Assembly (NCBI RefSeq): GCF_013426975.1
Contig: NZ_JACCPY010000003.1
Span: forward strand, 1-64,000
Direction: 5' to 3'
Source: Sphaerotilus sulfidivorans
GTDB lineage: Bacteria > Pseudomonadota > Gammaproteobacteria > Burkholderiales > Burkholderiaceae_C
Length of the DNA: 64,000 bases
This document shows positions 17,627 to 24,740 of the stretch, piece after piece. The translations under genes and the position numbers were made by a program. Within the stretch, counting starts at the first letter, position 1. The number at the start of each line of letters is the position of its first letter. Under the pieces are notes generated by a model. The model saw nothing but the letters and a program-made list of their open reading frames with translations. It was not told the origin of the DNA and did no database searches.

Positions 17627-17694
17627 GGCATCTCCGGCTGCCCGACCCCTCGGGAAAGAATGCGGCAGGCCTGCTGCACTTCGAGTTCGGTCAT
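17623..17694 (-). CDS. 23-residue upstream ORF overlapping the PqqB-like gene
   Basis: ATG at 17694 to TGA at 17623-17625, overlapping the PqqB-like start as ATGA. The peptide begins MTELEVQQACRILSRG and ends QPEMP. Its length equals that of PqqA precursor peptides, but it lacks the essential Glu-x3-Tyr pair, so it is not a PQQ precursor. Its Shine-Dalgarno is weak. It could be a leader peptide coupling translation to the downstream gene, or chance. Confidence 0.35.
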   Translation of the reverse strand: MTELEVQQACRILSRGVGQPEMP

Positions 17695-17735
17695 GATGGA
17701 ATGAGAAAAATGGGGTCCGAGGTCGTTTCGGACGC

Positions 17736-17751
17736 TGGCCTGTTTCGTGCA
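17736..17751 (+). promoter_or_regulatory. Weaker candidate sigma-54 promoter for the degenerate metallohydrolase gene
   Basis: TGGCCTG-TTTC-GTGCA keeps the invariant GG-N10-GC spacing but differs from the consensus TGGCACG-N4-TTGCA at three positions. It overlaps the strong opposite-strand element by 4 bp. Start would be near 17762, about 180 nt before the gene. Confidence 0.35.
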
Positions 17752-17763
17752 AGACGCGTGCCG
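17748..17763 (-). promoter_or_regulatory. Sigma-54 (-24/-12) promoter of the ten-gene PQQ accessory chain
   Basis: On the minus strand the sequence is CGGCACG-CGTC-TTGCA. It has the invariant GG-N10-GC and differs from consensus only at the first base. It lies 54 nt before the 23-codon ORF and 122 nt before the PqqB-like start. A palindrome (17873-17882) lies about 110-120 bp upstream of it, at enhancer distance. An AcoR-like sigma-54 activator gene is nearby. Confidence 0.8.
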
Positions 17764-17872
17764 GACACGGAGTGTCGTTCGGCCGACGCCTGAGGCAGGC
17801 CCGCGCCGCTTCACGACCGACACGACAGGGACATTCCCGAGCCCGGACCGGGCCCGGATCGAGCCCCTGCGG

Positions 17873-17882
17873 TGACATGTCA
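17873..17882. promoter_or_regulatory. Palindromic candidate activator site (UAS)
   Basis: Perfect 10-bp palindrome TGACATGTCA about 110-120 bp upstream of the minus-strand sigma-54 promoter. A near copy, TCACATGTCA, lies about 115 bp upstream of the pedF sigma-54 promoter. The matched sequence and spacing make it the likely binding site of the AcoR-like regulator; this is inference. Confidence 0.5.
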
Positions 17883-17939
17883 TGCACTGCTCCATTTGGG
17901 AACAATCCACACCCACACGCTGACACAGGGGCAACCCGA

Positions 17940-18899
17940 ATGCCTTGGCCTGACACGAAGATCGCCGCCCTGGCCATGCTGCTGACGGCCACCGGCGCTG
18001 CGAGCGCCACGCCAGCGCCCTGCCCGGGCCCGGCGCTGCCGATCCGGGCGCTGGCCGACGGGGTCTGGCTGATCTCCGGCAGCGCCGGCGACAGCAACGC
18101 AATCAACCAGGGGCGCATCTCCAATCTGCTGGCGGTGCGGGAGGGCCGGCGCCTGTGGCTGCTGGGCAGCGGCCCGGATGCGCGCTTCGCGCGGGCGCTG
18201 GACTGCCAGCTCGCGCGCCAGGCCGGCCGACGGGTGAGCGACATGATCGCACCCTGGCCGCGGCCGGAGCTGGTGCTCGGCCAGGGCGGGCTGCCGGCCG
18301 CCCGACGCTGGGCGCATGAGGAGGTCGCCGCGGCGATGCGGGAACGCTGCCCGCAGTGCGTGGAGCGGCTGGCGCAGCGCCGCGACCTGCCCGCCGGCAC
18401 GCCGGCCGAGCCGGTGGTGCTGCCGGAGCGGCTGCTGCGCGGCACCACCGGCCGGCTCGGCCCGTGGCGCTGGCATCGGCTGATGCGCTCGGACACCACC
18501 GCGGTCACCGTCTGGCAGCTGCCACGCCAGCGCATCGCCGCCGCGCACGGCCTGCTGTGGAGCGACGGCGCGCCCGACCTGCGCGACGCGCGCATCGCGG
18601 TGATGAAGACCTCGCTGCAGGCGCTGTCGGCGCTGCAGCAGCAGCCGGACGGCCCGCTGCACTGGCTGCCGGAACAGGGCGAGATGCTCGGCGCGCAGGC
18701 GCCCGCCGGCCACCTGGCCTATCTGGAGACGCTGGAGCGCCAGGCCGACCAGGCGATGGAAGACGGCACGCAGGAAAGCGACCCGCCGCCGGCGCCCGAG
18801 GCCGCCGCGATGGCCGCCGGCCTGCGCCATGGCCTGAACTGGCAGCATGCCTGGCGCGAGGCCGAGGCGCGCTGGTTCGGCGCCACGGCGCCGCGCTGA
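17940..18899 (+). CDS. Quinoprotein relay-system metallohydrolase homologue (MBL fold) with lost zinc ligands
   Basis: A 319-residue secreted protein with a signal peptide (IAALAMLLTATGAASA). Its order of segments follows the SoxH-related metallohydrolases of PQQ systems: GVWLISGSAGDSNAINQGRI early, then a region equivalent to the zinc-binding loop, then RGTTGRLGPWRWHRL and RIAAAHGLLWSDGAPDLRDA. Where active members have the HxHxDH zinc motif this protein reads APWPRPEL, and the later aspartate/histidine sites also look substituted. It is therefore probably not a hydrolase but a binding or scaffold protein. It is divergent from the PqqB-like chain. The ATG at 17940 directly precedes the signal peptide. 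Family membership is a context-supported judgement. Confidence 0.68.
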   Translation: MPWPDTKIAALAMLLTATGAASATPAPCPGPALPIRALADGVWLISGSAGDSNAINQGRISNLLAVREGRRLWLLGSGPDARFARALDCQLARQAGRRVSDMIAPWPRPELVLGQGGLPAARRWAHEEVAAAMRERCPQCVERLAQRRDLPAGTPAEPVVLPERLLRGTTGRLGPWRWHRLMRSDTTAVTVWQLPRQRIAAAHGLLWSDGAPDLRDARIAVMKTSLQALSALQQQPDGPLHWLPEQGEMLGAQAPAGHLAYLETLERQADQAMEDGTQESDPPPAPEAAAMAAGLRHGLNWQHAWREAEARWFGATAPR

Positions 18900-18920
18900 G
18901 CCTCCCCGACTGACCGCGAC

Positions 18921-18943
18921 GCGCGGGCCTCGGCGGCCCGCGC
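18921..18943. terminator. Strong GC hairpin between convergent genes
   Basis: A 9-bp perfect stem GCGCGGGCC/GGCCCGCGC with 5-nt loop lies between the convergent metallohydrolase-like and activator genes. There is no T-run on either side, so it may act as a transcript-end stabiliser or Rho-assisted terminator in both directions. Confidence 0.5.
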
Positions 18944-18948
18944 GCGGT

Positions 18949-21165
18949 TCAGCGGCCGTCGCTGCGCCAGCGCAGCTTGCGGTAGATGGTGTTGCGGCTG
19001 ATGCCCAGGCGCTTGGCCGCGACCGAGATGTTGCCGCCGGCCGCATCGACCGCCTGCTGGATGGTGCGCAGCTCGATGTCCTCGAGCGACATCGCCGGCT
19101 CGTCGGGCAGGCGTGCAGCGACCGGTGCCGGCATCTGCGGCGCCGGCATCGACGCGGCGGGCGGCACCGGCTCGACCGGCGCGGCCGCAGGCGGCATCGG
19201 CACGGCGGCGACCTGCTGTGCCGGTCCGGTCGGCGCGACAAAGACCGGCGCGACCACCGGCTCGGCGCTGGCGGCGCGCTGCTGCGCCACCCGCCGCGCG
19301 TCGTCGATGAAGTCGTCCGACAGATGATCGCGGGTGATCAGCGACTCGCCAGAGGCCATCACGCAGGCGGTGCGCAGCACGTTGAAGAGCTGGCGCACAT
19401 TGCCCGGCCAGTGGTAGCCCTGGAACAGCCGCACCACCTCCGGACTCAGGCGCAGGCGCCGCTCCGGGCTCTCGCGGTCCAGGATGCGCTCGACCAGCGC
19501 CATCAGGTCGGAGCGCTCGCGCAGCGGCGGCAGGCGCACCGCCAGCCCGTTGAGGCGGTAGTAGAGATCCTCGCGGAAGGCCTTCTGCTCGATCATCTCG
19601 CGCAGGTTGCGGTGGGTCGCGCAGACCAGCGTCACATCGACCGAGACCGACTTGGCGCTGCCCAGCGGCGTGACCTGGCGCTCCTGCAGCACCCGCAGCA
19701 GATGCGCCTGCAGGCTGATCGGCATGTCGCCGATCTCGTCGAGAAAGAGCGTGCCGCCGTTGGCCTGCACGATCTTGCCGACCGCGCCCTTGCGCCGCGC
19801 GCCGGTGAAGGCGCCCTCCTCGTAGCCGAACAGCTCGGCCTCGATCAGCGTCTCGGGAATCGAGGCGCAGTTGACCGCGACGAAGGGCTGGCGGGCGCGC
19901 TCGGAATCCTGGTGGATCGCGCGGGCCAGCAGCTCCTTGCCGGTGCCGGTCTCGCCGAGGATCAGGATCGGAATGTCGCGGTTGAGGACACGGCGGATCT
20001 TGTCGATCAGCGCGGCGAACTGGGTGTCGCCCAGGCTCAGGCTGGCCAGGCCGGTGGCCGGCGCGGCACCGGCCGCCGTGCTGCCGCCCGCGCTGCCGCT
20101 GCTGCTGCCCGCACTGCTGCCGCCGCCGCCGGCCTCAGCGGCGCCCGCCTCAGCCCCGGCCGCCTGGGCAGCGGACGCGGTCGCCTCGGCCGCAAAGCCG
20201 CTGGAGGCCGCATGCCAGACCGGCCAGTTGAAGCGTGCATAGACATGGAACTGCCGGCCGCTGGAGAGCTCGACCGGCAGCGGCGTGGCCAGCGGCGAGC
20301 GGAAGCGGTCGACCAGCGCCGCCACCGTGGTGCCGAACAGCGACGAGATGGTGTGCATGCGCAGCGCCGCACCCGACAGGCCGAGCTGCTCGAGCGCGCC
20401 GCGGTTGGCACCGACCAGCTTGCCGTCCTGGCTCACCGCCAGGATGCCCTCCATCAGCGTGCCGATGAACTCGACCCGGCTGTGGAAGTGCAGCCGCATG
20501 ACATTGCGGTAGTCGTCGGTCAGCCAGTGGTTCTCGATCATGCGTGCGCTCATCTTCACCAGGCCCATCGTGTGCTGGTGGTAGCTGCGCTGGTCGCCGG
20601 AGACATCGAGCACGCCCAGGATGTTGCCGCGCGGATCGAGAATGGGCGCGGCCGAGCAGGTCAGGAAGTGGTTGGCATGCATGTAGTGCTCGTCGGCATG
20701 CACGAGCGTGGGCGACTCCTCGATCAGCGCGGTGCCGACCGCATTGGTGCCCTTGGCCTGCTCCGACCAGTTCACGCCGGGCTGCAGCGCGACCTTGGAG
20801 GCGCGGTTCAGGAAGTCCTGATCGCCGATCGAGTGCAGGATCGTGCCGGTGGCATCGCACAGCAGCACCATCGACTCGCTGTTGACGATCTGCTCGTAGA
20901 GCATCTCCATCACCGGCGCGGCATGCGCGTACAGACGCTGGTTGCGCTCGCGCACCACGCCCAGGTCGGATCGTCCCAGCGGCGAATAGTCCAGCCGCTC
21001 GATGCGCGACAGCCCGAAGGCGGCGCAGCGCTGGTGCGACTGGTCGATCTTGTGCACATGCTCGTTGTCGAGCGGCAGCGCCGAGGCGATCGGGCGCCGC
21101 GGATCGCTGCTGCTGCCGGGGCGCATGCGCAAACCAGCGGATGCCGGGGTATAGGGACCTGCCAT
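18949..21165 (-). CDS. Sigma-54-dependent AcoR-family transcriptional activator
   Basis: A 738-residue enhancer-binding protein. The N-terminal third is the AcoR-type GAF/PAS sensor region (CDATGTILHSIGDQDF; NWSEQAKGTNAVGTALIEE). A low-complexity Gly/Ser/Ala linker follows. The AAA+ domain has Walker A GETGTGKE (about residue 403), the sigma-54 contact loop GAFTGA (about 450) and an arginine-finger region. A Pro/Ala-rich linker precedes the C-terminal Fis-type HTH (GNISVAAKRLGISRNTIYRK). AcoR relatives control alcohol and ketone catabolism and the PQQ alcohol systems. The ATG at 21165 is chosen for its AGGAGA site 6 nt upstream; an in-frame extension to 21297 lacks one. It very likely activates the flanking sigma-54 promoters. 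Confidence 0.93.
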   Translation of the reverse strand: MAGPYTPASAGLRMRPGSSSDPRRPIASALPLDNEHVHKIDQSHQRCAAFGLSRIERLDYSPLGRSDLGVVRERNQRLYAHAAPVMEMLYEQIVNSESMVLLCDATGTILHSIGDQDFLNRASKVALQPGVNWSEQAKGTNAVGTALIEESPTLVHADEHYMHANHFLTCSAAPILDPRGNILGVLDVSGDQRSYHQHTMGLVKMSARMIENHWLTDDYRNVMRLHFHSRVEFIGTLMEGILAVSQDGKLVGANRGALEQLGLSGAALRMHTISSLFGTTVAALVDRFRSPLATPLPVELSSGRQFHVYARFNWPVWHAASSGFAAEATASAAQAAGAEAGAAEAGGGGSSAGSSSGSAGGSTAAGAAPATGLASLSLGDTQFAALIDKIRRVLNRDIPILILGETGTGKELLARAIHQDSERARQPFVAVNCASIPETLIEAELFGYEEGAFTGARRKGAVGKIVQANGGTLFLDEIGDMPISLQAHLLRVLQERQVTPLGSAKSVSVDVTLVCATHRNLREMIEQKAFREDLYYRLNGLAVRLPPLRERSDLMALVERILDRESPERRLRLSPEVVRLFQGYHWPGNVRQLFNVLRTACVMASGESLITRDHLSDDFIDDARRVAQQRAASAEPVVAPVFVAPTGPAQQVAAVPMPPAAAPVEPVPPAASMPAPQMPAPVAARLPDEPAMSLEDIELRTIQQAVDAAGGNISVAAKRLGISRNTIYRKLRWRSDGR

Positions 21166-21306
21166 GCTGTCTCCTGATCTTCTCTGGTCTCTGGGCGGTG
21201 GAGCACGAGACGCCATTGTCTCGCGTTCCTGCCAGTGGACGGACATGTTCGCGGCGGGATCGAACAGGGCCATCCGGGTTGTCATCAAATCGAACACATG
21301 ACCCGG

Positions 21307-21316
21307 TCACATGTCA
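21307..21316. promoter_or_regulatory. Candidate activator site upstream of pedF
   Basis: TCACATGTCA differs by one base from the perfect palindrome at 17873-17882 and lies about 115 bp upstream of the pedF -24/-12 element. It is part of a longer imperfect dyad, CACATGAC-CCG-GTCACATG. Confidence 0.5.
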
Positions 21317-21424
21317 CAGGGCGCTGGAAAACACCATGATTGCGCGCAAATCGGAAGCAACCGACACCCGCCAGATCAGGACAGACCCTGGTTTTGCCGC
21401 CCGATCCGCCCCGGTTTCCGTGCT

Positions 21425-21440
21425 TGGCACAGTGATTGCA
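21425..21440 (+). promoter_or_regulatory. Sigma-54 (-24/-12) promoter of pedF
   Basis: TGGCACA-GTGA-TTGCA matches the sigma-54 consensus at all but one position and has exact GG-N10-GC spacing. Transcription should start near 21451, leaving a leader of about 65 nt before pedF. Confidence 0.88.
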
Positions 21441-21516
21441 GATTCGATGCCAGCAACTGCAACAAGCAGCCGATGCCCGCAGGCATCCACTCCACAGCAC
21501 CCTCCAGGAGACACGA

Positions 21517-21990
21517 ATGGCACGTGGCACTTTCTTTCGCGCAGCAGCCCTCGCGGCCCTTGCAACCCTCGGCGGCCAGGCGCTGGCCCACGGCGACGTG
21601 ACGCCGCAGTCGGTCGACACCTCGGCACTGCCGCAGCTGGGTGCGGAGTGGCGCGCTGAAAACCCCTATCGCAAGAACGACAAGGCCATCGAGGTCGGCA
21701 CCTCGGCCTACACGCAGAACTGCGCGCGCTGCCACGGCCTGGACGCCATCTCCGGCGGCATCGCCCCGGACCTGCGCAAGCTCGACAACGACTGCGCCAA
21801 CATCAAGGCCCCGGCCCGCCAGGCGGCCTGCGTCAAGGATGTCGACGACTACTACCTGACCAGCGTGCGCCGCGGCAAGGTGCGCAACGGCGCGGTCTAC
21901 ATGCCGCCGTTCGAGGGCACCTTCAACCAGGAAGCCATGTGGGCCATCAAGGCCTACCTGGAGACCCGCCGCGAGAAGCCGCTGCCCTGA
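21517..21990 (+). CDS. pedF: Cytochrome c-550 PedF
   Basis: A 157-residue periplasmic c-type cytochrome, the electron acceptor for PQQ-dependent alcohol dehydrogenases (PedF/ExaB type). After a cleavable signal (AAALAALATLGGQALAHG) comes one heme-binding site, Cys69-Ala-Arg-Cys72-His73, and a likely axial Met129 in VYMPPFEG. Two extra cysteines (about 93 and 105, NDCANIK and QAACVKD) are typical of this family and may form a disulfide. An AGGAG site precedes the ATG. The near-consensus sigma-54 promoter upstream and a hairpin terminator downstream suggest mostly monocistronic expression. The dehydrogenase it serves is not in the window. Confidence 0.95.
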   Translation: MARGTFFRAAALAALATLGGQALAHGDVTPQSVDTSALPQLGAEWRAENPYRKNDKAIEVGTSAYTQNCARCHGLDAISGGIAPDLRKLDNDCANIKAPARQAACVKDVDDYYLTSVRRGKVRNGAVYMPPFEGTFNQEAMWAIKAYLETRREKPLP

Positions 21991-22016
21991 GTCCCCGCGG
22001 ACGACCGACAATCGAC

Positions 22017-22051
22017 GCCGGCCGCCACCCTCGGGTGCCGGCCGGCTTTTT
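22017..22051 (+). terminator. Terminator or attenuator after pedF
   Basis: An 8-bp perfect stem GCCGGCCG/CGGCCGGC (22017-22024 with 22039-22046), a 14-nt loop and TTTTT. It lies between pedF and the MoxJ-like gene, so it either ends pedF mRNA or allows partial read-through. Confidence 0.78.
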
Positions 22052-22102
22052 CCATCCGGACTTCCCCCTCCGGACAGATCCCCAGAGACGGAGACAAGAA
22101 CC

Positions 22103-22978
22103 ATGACCGATCGTGACGAGACCACCGACCTGCCGCGCCGCCGCCTGATCACCGCCGCACCGGCGCTGGCCCTGGGCGCGCTGCTGGGCGTCGGCAGCAG
22201 TGCCCGGGCTCAGGACGAGAAGAGCGCACTCACCCGGGTGCGCGAGCGTGGCCGGCTAGTGGTCGGCCTCTACCACGACCTGCCGCCCTTCCATGTCAAG
22301 GGCCAGGGCATCGACATGGAGCTGGCGCAGGCGCTGGCCAAGGGGCTGGGGGTGGAGCTCTCGCCGCTGCCCTTCAATGCCGGCGAGAACATGAACGACG
22401 ACCTGCGCAACATGGTCTGGCGCGGCCACTACCTCGGCTACGGCCCGGCCGACGTGCTGCTGCATGTGCCGGTCGACCGCCCGCTGATGATGGAGAACCC
22501 GCAGGTCAGCATCTTCGGCCCCTACTGGCGCGAGCGGGTGGTGGTGGCGCGCGACCTCTCGAAGCTGCCCGAGCTCGACAGCCTGGAGCCGCTGCGCGGC
22601 CGGCCGGTGGCGGTGCCGGGCCAGTCGCTGGCCGGCTGGCTGATGATCGGCGCCGAGTCGGGCATGCTGCGCGACTCGCTGCAGACCCGGATGGACAACG
22701 GCGTGATCGCCGCGCAGATGCTGCAGCGCGGCGAGGTGGTGGCCGCCGCCGGCCTGCGCTCGGAGCTGGAATCGACGCTGCAGGGCGATCCGCGCTTCGC
22801 CATCGGCCCGATGCCGATGCCGCGCGCGCCCAAGGACGGCTGGGCCGTCGGCATGGCGACGAAGAAGAACGCCACCGACCTGGCCGAGGCGCTGCAACGT
22901 GTGGTCAACGAGCTGGCCGCCTCCGGCGCGCTGAAGGCGATGTTCGCCAAGGGCCGGCTGGAGTGGCGTCCGGTCTGA
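22103..22978 (+). CDS. MoxJ-like quinoprotein dehydrogenase-associated periplasmic binding protein
   Basis: A 291-residue periplasmic protein of the solute-binding-protein-3 fold that accompanies PQQ alcohol dehydrogenases and is related to MoxJ/XoxJ. It has a twin-arginine-like export signal (LPRRRLITAAPALALGALLG). The mature start VRERGRLVVGLYHDLPPFHV is typical of the fold, followed by GRPVAVPGQSLAGWLMIGAE. MoxJ relatives are thought to help activate or mature the dehydrogenase rather than import a solute. A purine-rich GGAGAC site precedes the ATG at 22103. It may share the pedF promoter by read-through. Biochemical role unproven. Confidence 0.88.
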   Translation: MTDRDETTDLPRRRLITAAPALALGALLGVGSSARAQDEKSALTRVRERGRLVVGLYHDLPPFHVKGQGIDMELAQALAKGLGVELSPLPFNAGENMNDDLRNMVWRGHYLGYGPADVLLHVPVDRPLMMENPQVSIFGPYWRERVVVARDLSKLPELDSLEPLRGRPVAVPGQSLAGWLMIGAESGMLRDSLQTRMDNGVIAAQMLQRGEVVAAAGLRSELESTLQGDPRFAIGPMPMPRAPKDGWAVGMATKKNATDLAEALQRVVNELAASGALKAMFAKGRLEWRPV

Positions 22979-23017
22979 GGTCGCCGGGCGCGGCCGGGCG
23001 GCACCGGGCCCCTCCCG

Positions 23018-23023
23018 GATAAT
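23018..23023 (+). promoter_or_regulatory. -10-like element of the flavoprotein gene
   Basis: GATAAT ends 7 nt before the ATG at 23031 with no Shine-Dalgarno. A possible leaderless start. Confidence 0.45.
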
Positions 23024-23030
23024 CCGCCCG

Positions 23031-24248
23031 ATGGAACACTTCGACGCCATCATCGTCGGGGCCGGCGCGGCCGGCCTTTTCTGCGCCGCACGCGCCGGCC
23101 AGCAGGGTCTGCGGGTGCTGCTGCTCGACCACTCGGACCGGATCGCCGAGAAGATCCGCATCTCCGGCGGCGGGCGCTGCAACTTCACCAACCGCGACGC
23201 CGGCCCCGCCAACTACCTCTCCGACAACCCGCGCTTCGCACGCTCGGCGCTGTCGCGCTACACGCCGGCCGACTTCATCGCGCTGGTGCAGCGCCACCGC
23301 ATCGCCTTCCACGAGAAGCACAAGGGCCAGCTCTTCTGCGACCACAGCGCCGAGGACATCATCGCGATGCTGCTGCGCGAGGGCGAGGCCGGCGGCGTGG
23401 TCCGCCGCCAGCCCTGCGGCGTGCGCGGCATCCGCCGCAGCGAGGGCGAGACCCCGCGCTTCGAGCTCGACACCGACGCCGGCCCGGTGGCGGCGCCGCG
23501 CCTGGTCATCGCCACCGGCGGCCTGCCGGTGCCGGCCATCGGCGCGACCGACTTCGGCCTGAAGGTGGCGCAGCAGTTCGGCCTGGGCGTGATCGCGCCG
23601 CGGCCGGCGCTGGTGCCGCTGACCTTCGACGCGCAGGCCTGGGCGCCGTTCGCAGCGCTGTCGGGCATCGCGCTGCCGGCCGGCATCTCCTGCGGCGCCG
23701 GCAAGACGCGCACAACCTTCCTCGAAGACCTGCTCTTCACCCACCGCGGCCTGAGCGGCCCCGGCATCCTGCAGATCTCCAGCTTCTGGCGGCCGGGCCA
23801 GCCGATCGAGATCGACCTGACGCCGGGGCTGGATCTGGCCGCGCGGCTTCTGGAAGCCAAGCAGGGCTCGCGCCGCCAGCTCGGCAACGAGTTCGCCACG
23901 CTGCTGCCCGCCCGGCTGGCCGAGGCCTGGCTGGCCGGCGCCGGCCTGGACGCCGCCCGCCCGATGCCGGAATGCCGCGACCGCGACCTGCAGGCGCTGG
24001 CGCAGCGCGCGCGCGCCTGGTCGCTGCAGCCTGCCGGCGACGCCGGCTGGAAGAAGGCCGAGGTCATGGCCGGCGGGGTCGACACCCGCGAGCTGAGCTC
24101 GCAGTCGCTCGAGAGCCGCAAGGTGCCGGGCCTGTACTTCATCGGCGAGGTGGTCGACGTGACCGGCTGGCTCGGCGGCTACAACTTCCAGTGGGCCTGG
24201 GCCAGCGCCGCGGCCTGCGCCGATGCGATGGCCGCCGGCCGCGCCTGA
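23031..24248 (+). CDS. HI0933/YhiN-like flavoprotein (NAD(P)/FAD-dependent oxidoreductase)
   Basis: A 405-residue predicted flavoprotein of the BaiN/HI0933 superfamily, in the branch typified by Pseudomonas PP_4765. The N-terminal FAD-binding dinucleotide fold is GAGAAGLFCAARAGQQG (residues 9-25), followed by the family block KIRISGGGRCNFTNRD. The C-terminal GG-motif region reads FIGEVVDVTGWLGGYNFQWA with conserved small residues before the end. The physiological substrate is unknown. It follows the MoxJ-like gene but has its own promoter-like element, so it need not belong to the PQQ unit. Confidence 0.9.
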   Translation: MEHFDAIIVGAGAAGLFCAARAGQQGLRVLLLDHSDRIAEKIRISGGGRCNFTNRDAGPANYLSDNPRFARSALSRYTPADFIALVQRHRIAFHEKHKGQLFCDHSAEDIIAMLLREGEAGGVVRRQPCGVRGIRRSEGETPRFELDTDAGPVAAPRLVIATGGLPVPAIGATDFGLKVAQQFGLGVIAPRPALVPLTFDAQAWAPFAALSGIALPAGISCGAGKTRTTFLEDLLFTHRGLSGPGILQISSFWRPGQPIEIDLTPGLDLAARLLEAKQGSRRQLGNEFATLLPARLAEAWLAGAGLDAARPMPECRDRDLQALAQRARAWSLQPAGDAGWKKAEVMAGGVDTRELSSQSLESRKVPGLYFIGEVVDVTGWLGGYNFQWAWASAAACADAMAAGRA

Positions 24249-24309
24249 GCCCGATCGGGCCCGGCGCGGTGCTACACTCGCGGATTCGCCACTGCCTGCA
24301 AATCTGGGC

Positions 24310-24315
24310 TACAAT
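24310..24315 (+). promoter_or_regulatory. -10-like element upstream of rpsU
   Basis: GCTACAAT (TACAAT at 24310-24315) lies 104 nt before rpsU; a second match, GCTACACT, is at 24271-24278. These may be tandem promoters. The -35 regions are poor. Confidence 0.45.
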
Positions 24316-24419
24316 CCGCGGCTTTGCTGGCAAAGAAGTCCGTTCGAGTCGACGACATCTGGGTTTTCCGGAAACCCCGCGCCGGCCACCGAGGACACAA
24401 CCGAAGGATCCTTCAGTTC

Positions 24420-24632
24420 ATGACGACCATCCGAGTCAAGGAAAACGAGCCGTTCGACGTCGCCCTGCGTCGCTTCAAGCGCACGATCGAAAAGCTGGGC
24501 CTGCTGCCCGAACTGCGTGCTCGCGAGTTCTACGAGAAGCCGACCGCCGAGCGCAAGCGCAAGAAGGCTGCCGCCGTCAAGCGCCACTACAAGCGCGTGC
24601 GCTCGATGCAGCTGCCCAAGCGCCTGTACTGA
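24420..24632 (+). CDS. rpsU: 30S ribosomal protein bS21
   Basis: Small-subunit protein that sits near the mRNA exit and helps initiation. The 70-residue length and sequence are canonical: [20 protein letters not shown], then the very basic [20 protein letters not shown]. The ATG at 24420 is the only start that gives bS21's conserved N-terminus. A terminator follows before yqeY. In many Burkholderiales rpsU and yqeY lead into dnaG and rpoD; that does not happen here. Confidence 0.98.
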   Translation: MTTIRVKENEPFDVALRRFKRTIEKLGLLPELRAREFYEKPTAERKRKKAAAVKRHYKRVRSMQLPKRLY

Positions 24633-24682
24633 TCGGCAGGGTCCGCCGCCTCGGCGGACACCGTCCCGTCAGGCACTGCCAG

Positions 24683-24713
24683 AACCCGCACGGGACGCCG
24701 TTGCGGGTTTTGT
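24683..24713 (+). terminator. Rho-independent terminator between rpsU and yqeY
   Basis: An 8-bp stem AACCCGCA/TGCGGGTT (24683-24690 with 24702-24709) is followed by a T-rich tail (TTTGTCGTTTTC). It probably sets a higher level for rpsU than for yqeY. Confidence 0.8.
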
Positions 24714-24740
24714 CGTTTTCAGACCACCAAGGAATCCACC

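Larger units (their letters stand above)
21166..21516. other. Divergent regulatory region between activator and pedF
   Basis: A 351-bp gene-free stretch. It holds the activator's ribosome-binding site (AGGAGA near 21172-21177), the dyad TCACATGTCA (21307-21316) with a neighbouring imperfect repeat (CACATGACCCGGTCACATG, 21295-21313 region) and the pedF sigma-54 promoter. I see no small ORF that looks coding. Confidence 0.6.

Noticed and set aside
17623-17694. pqqA precursor peptide gene
   Set aside because: The length fits, but the Glu-x3-Tyr residues that are fused to make PQQ are absent.
24249-24419. A small RNA or riboswitch before rpsU
   Set aside because: The region contains promoter-like -10 elements but no conserved structure or terminator that I can support.
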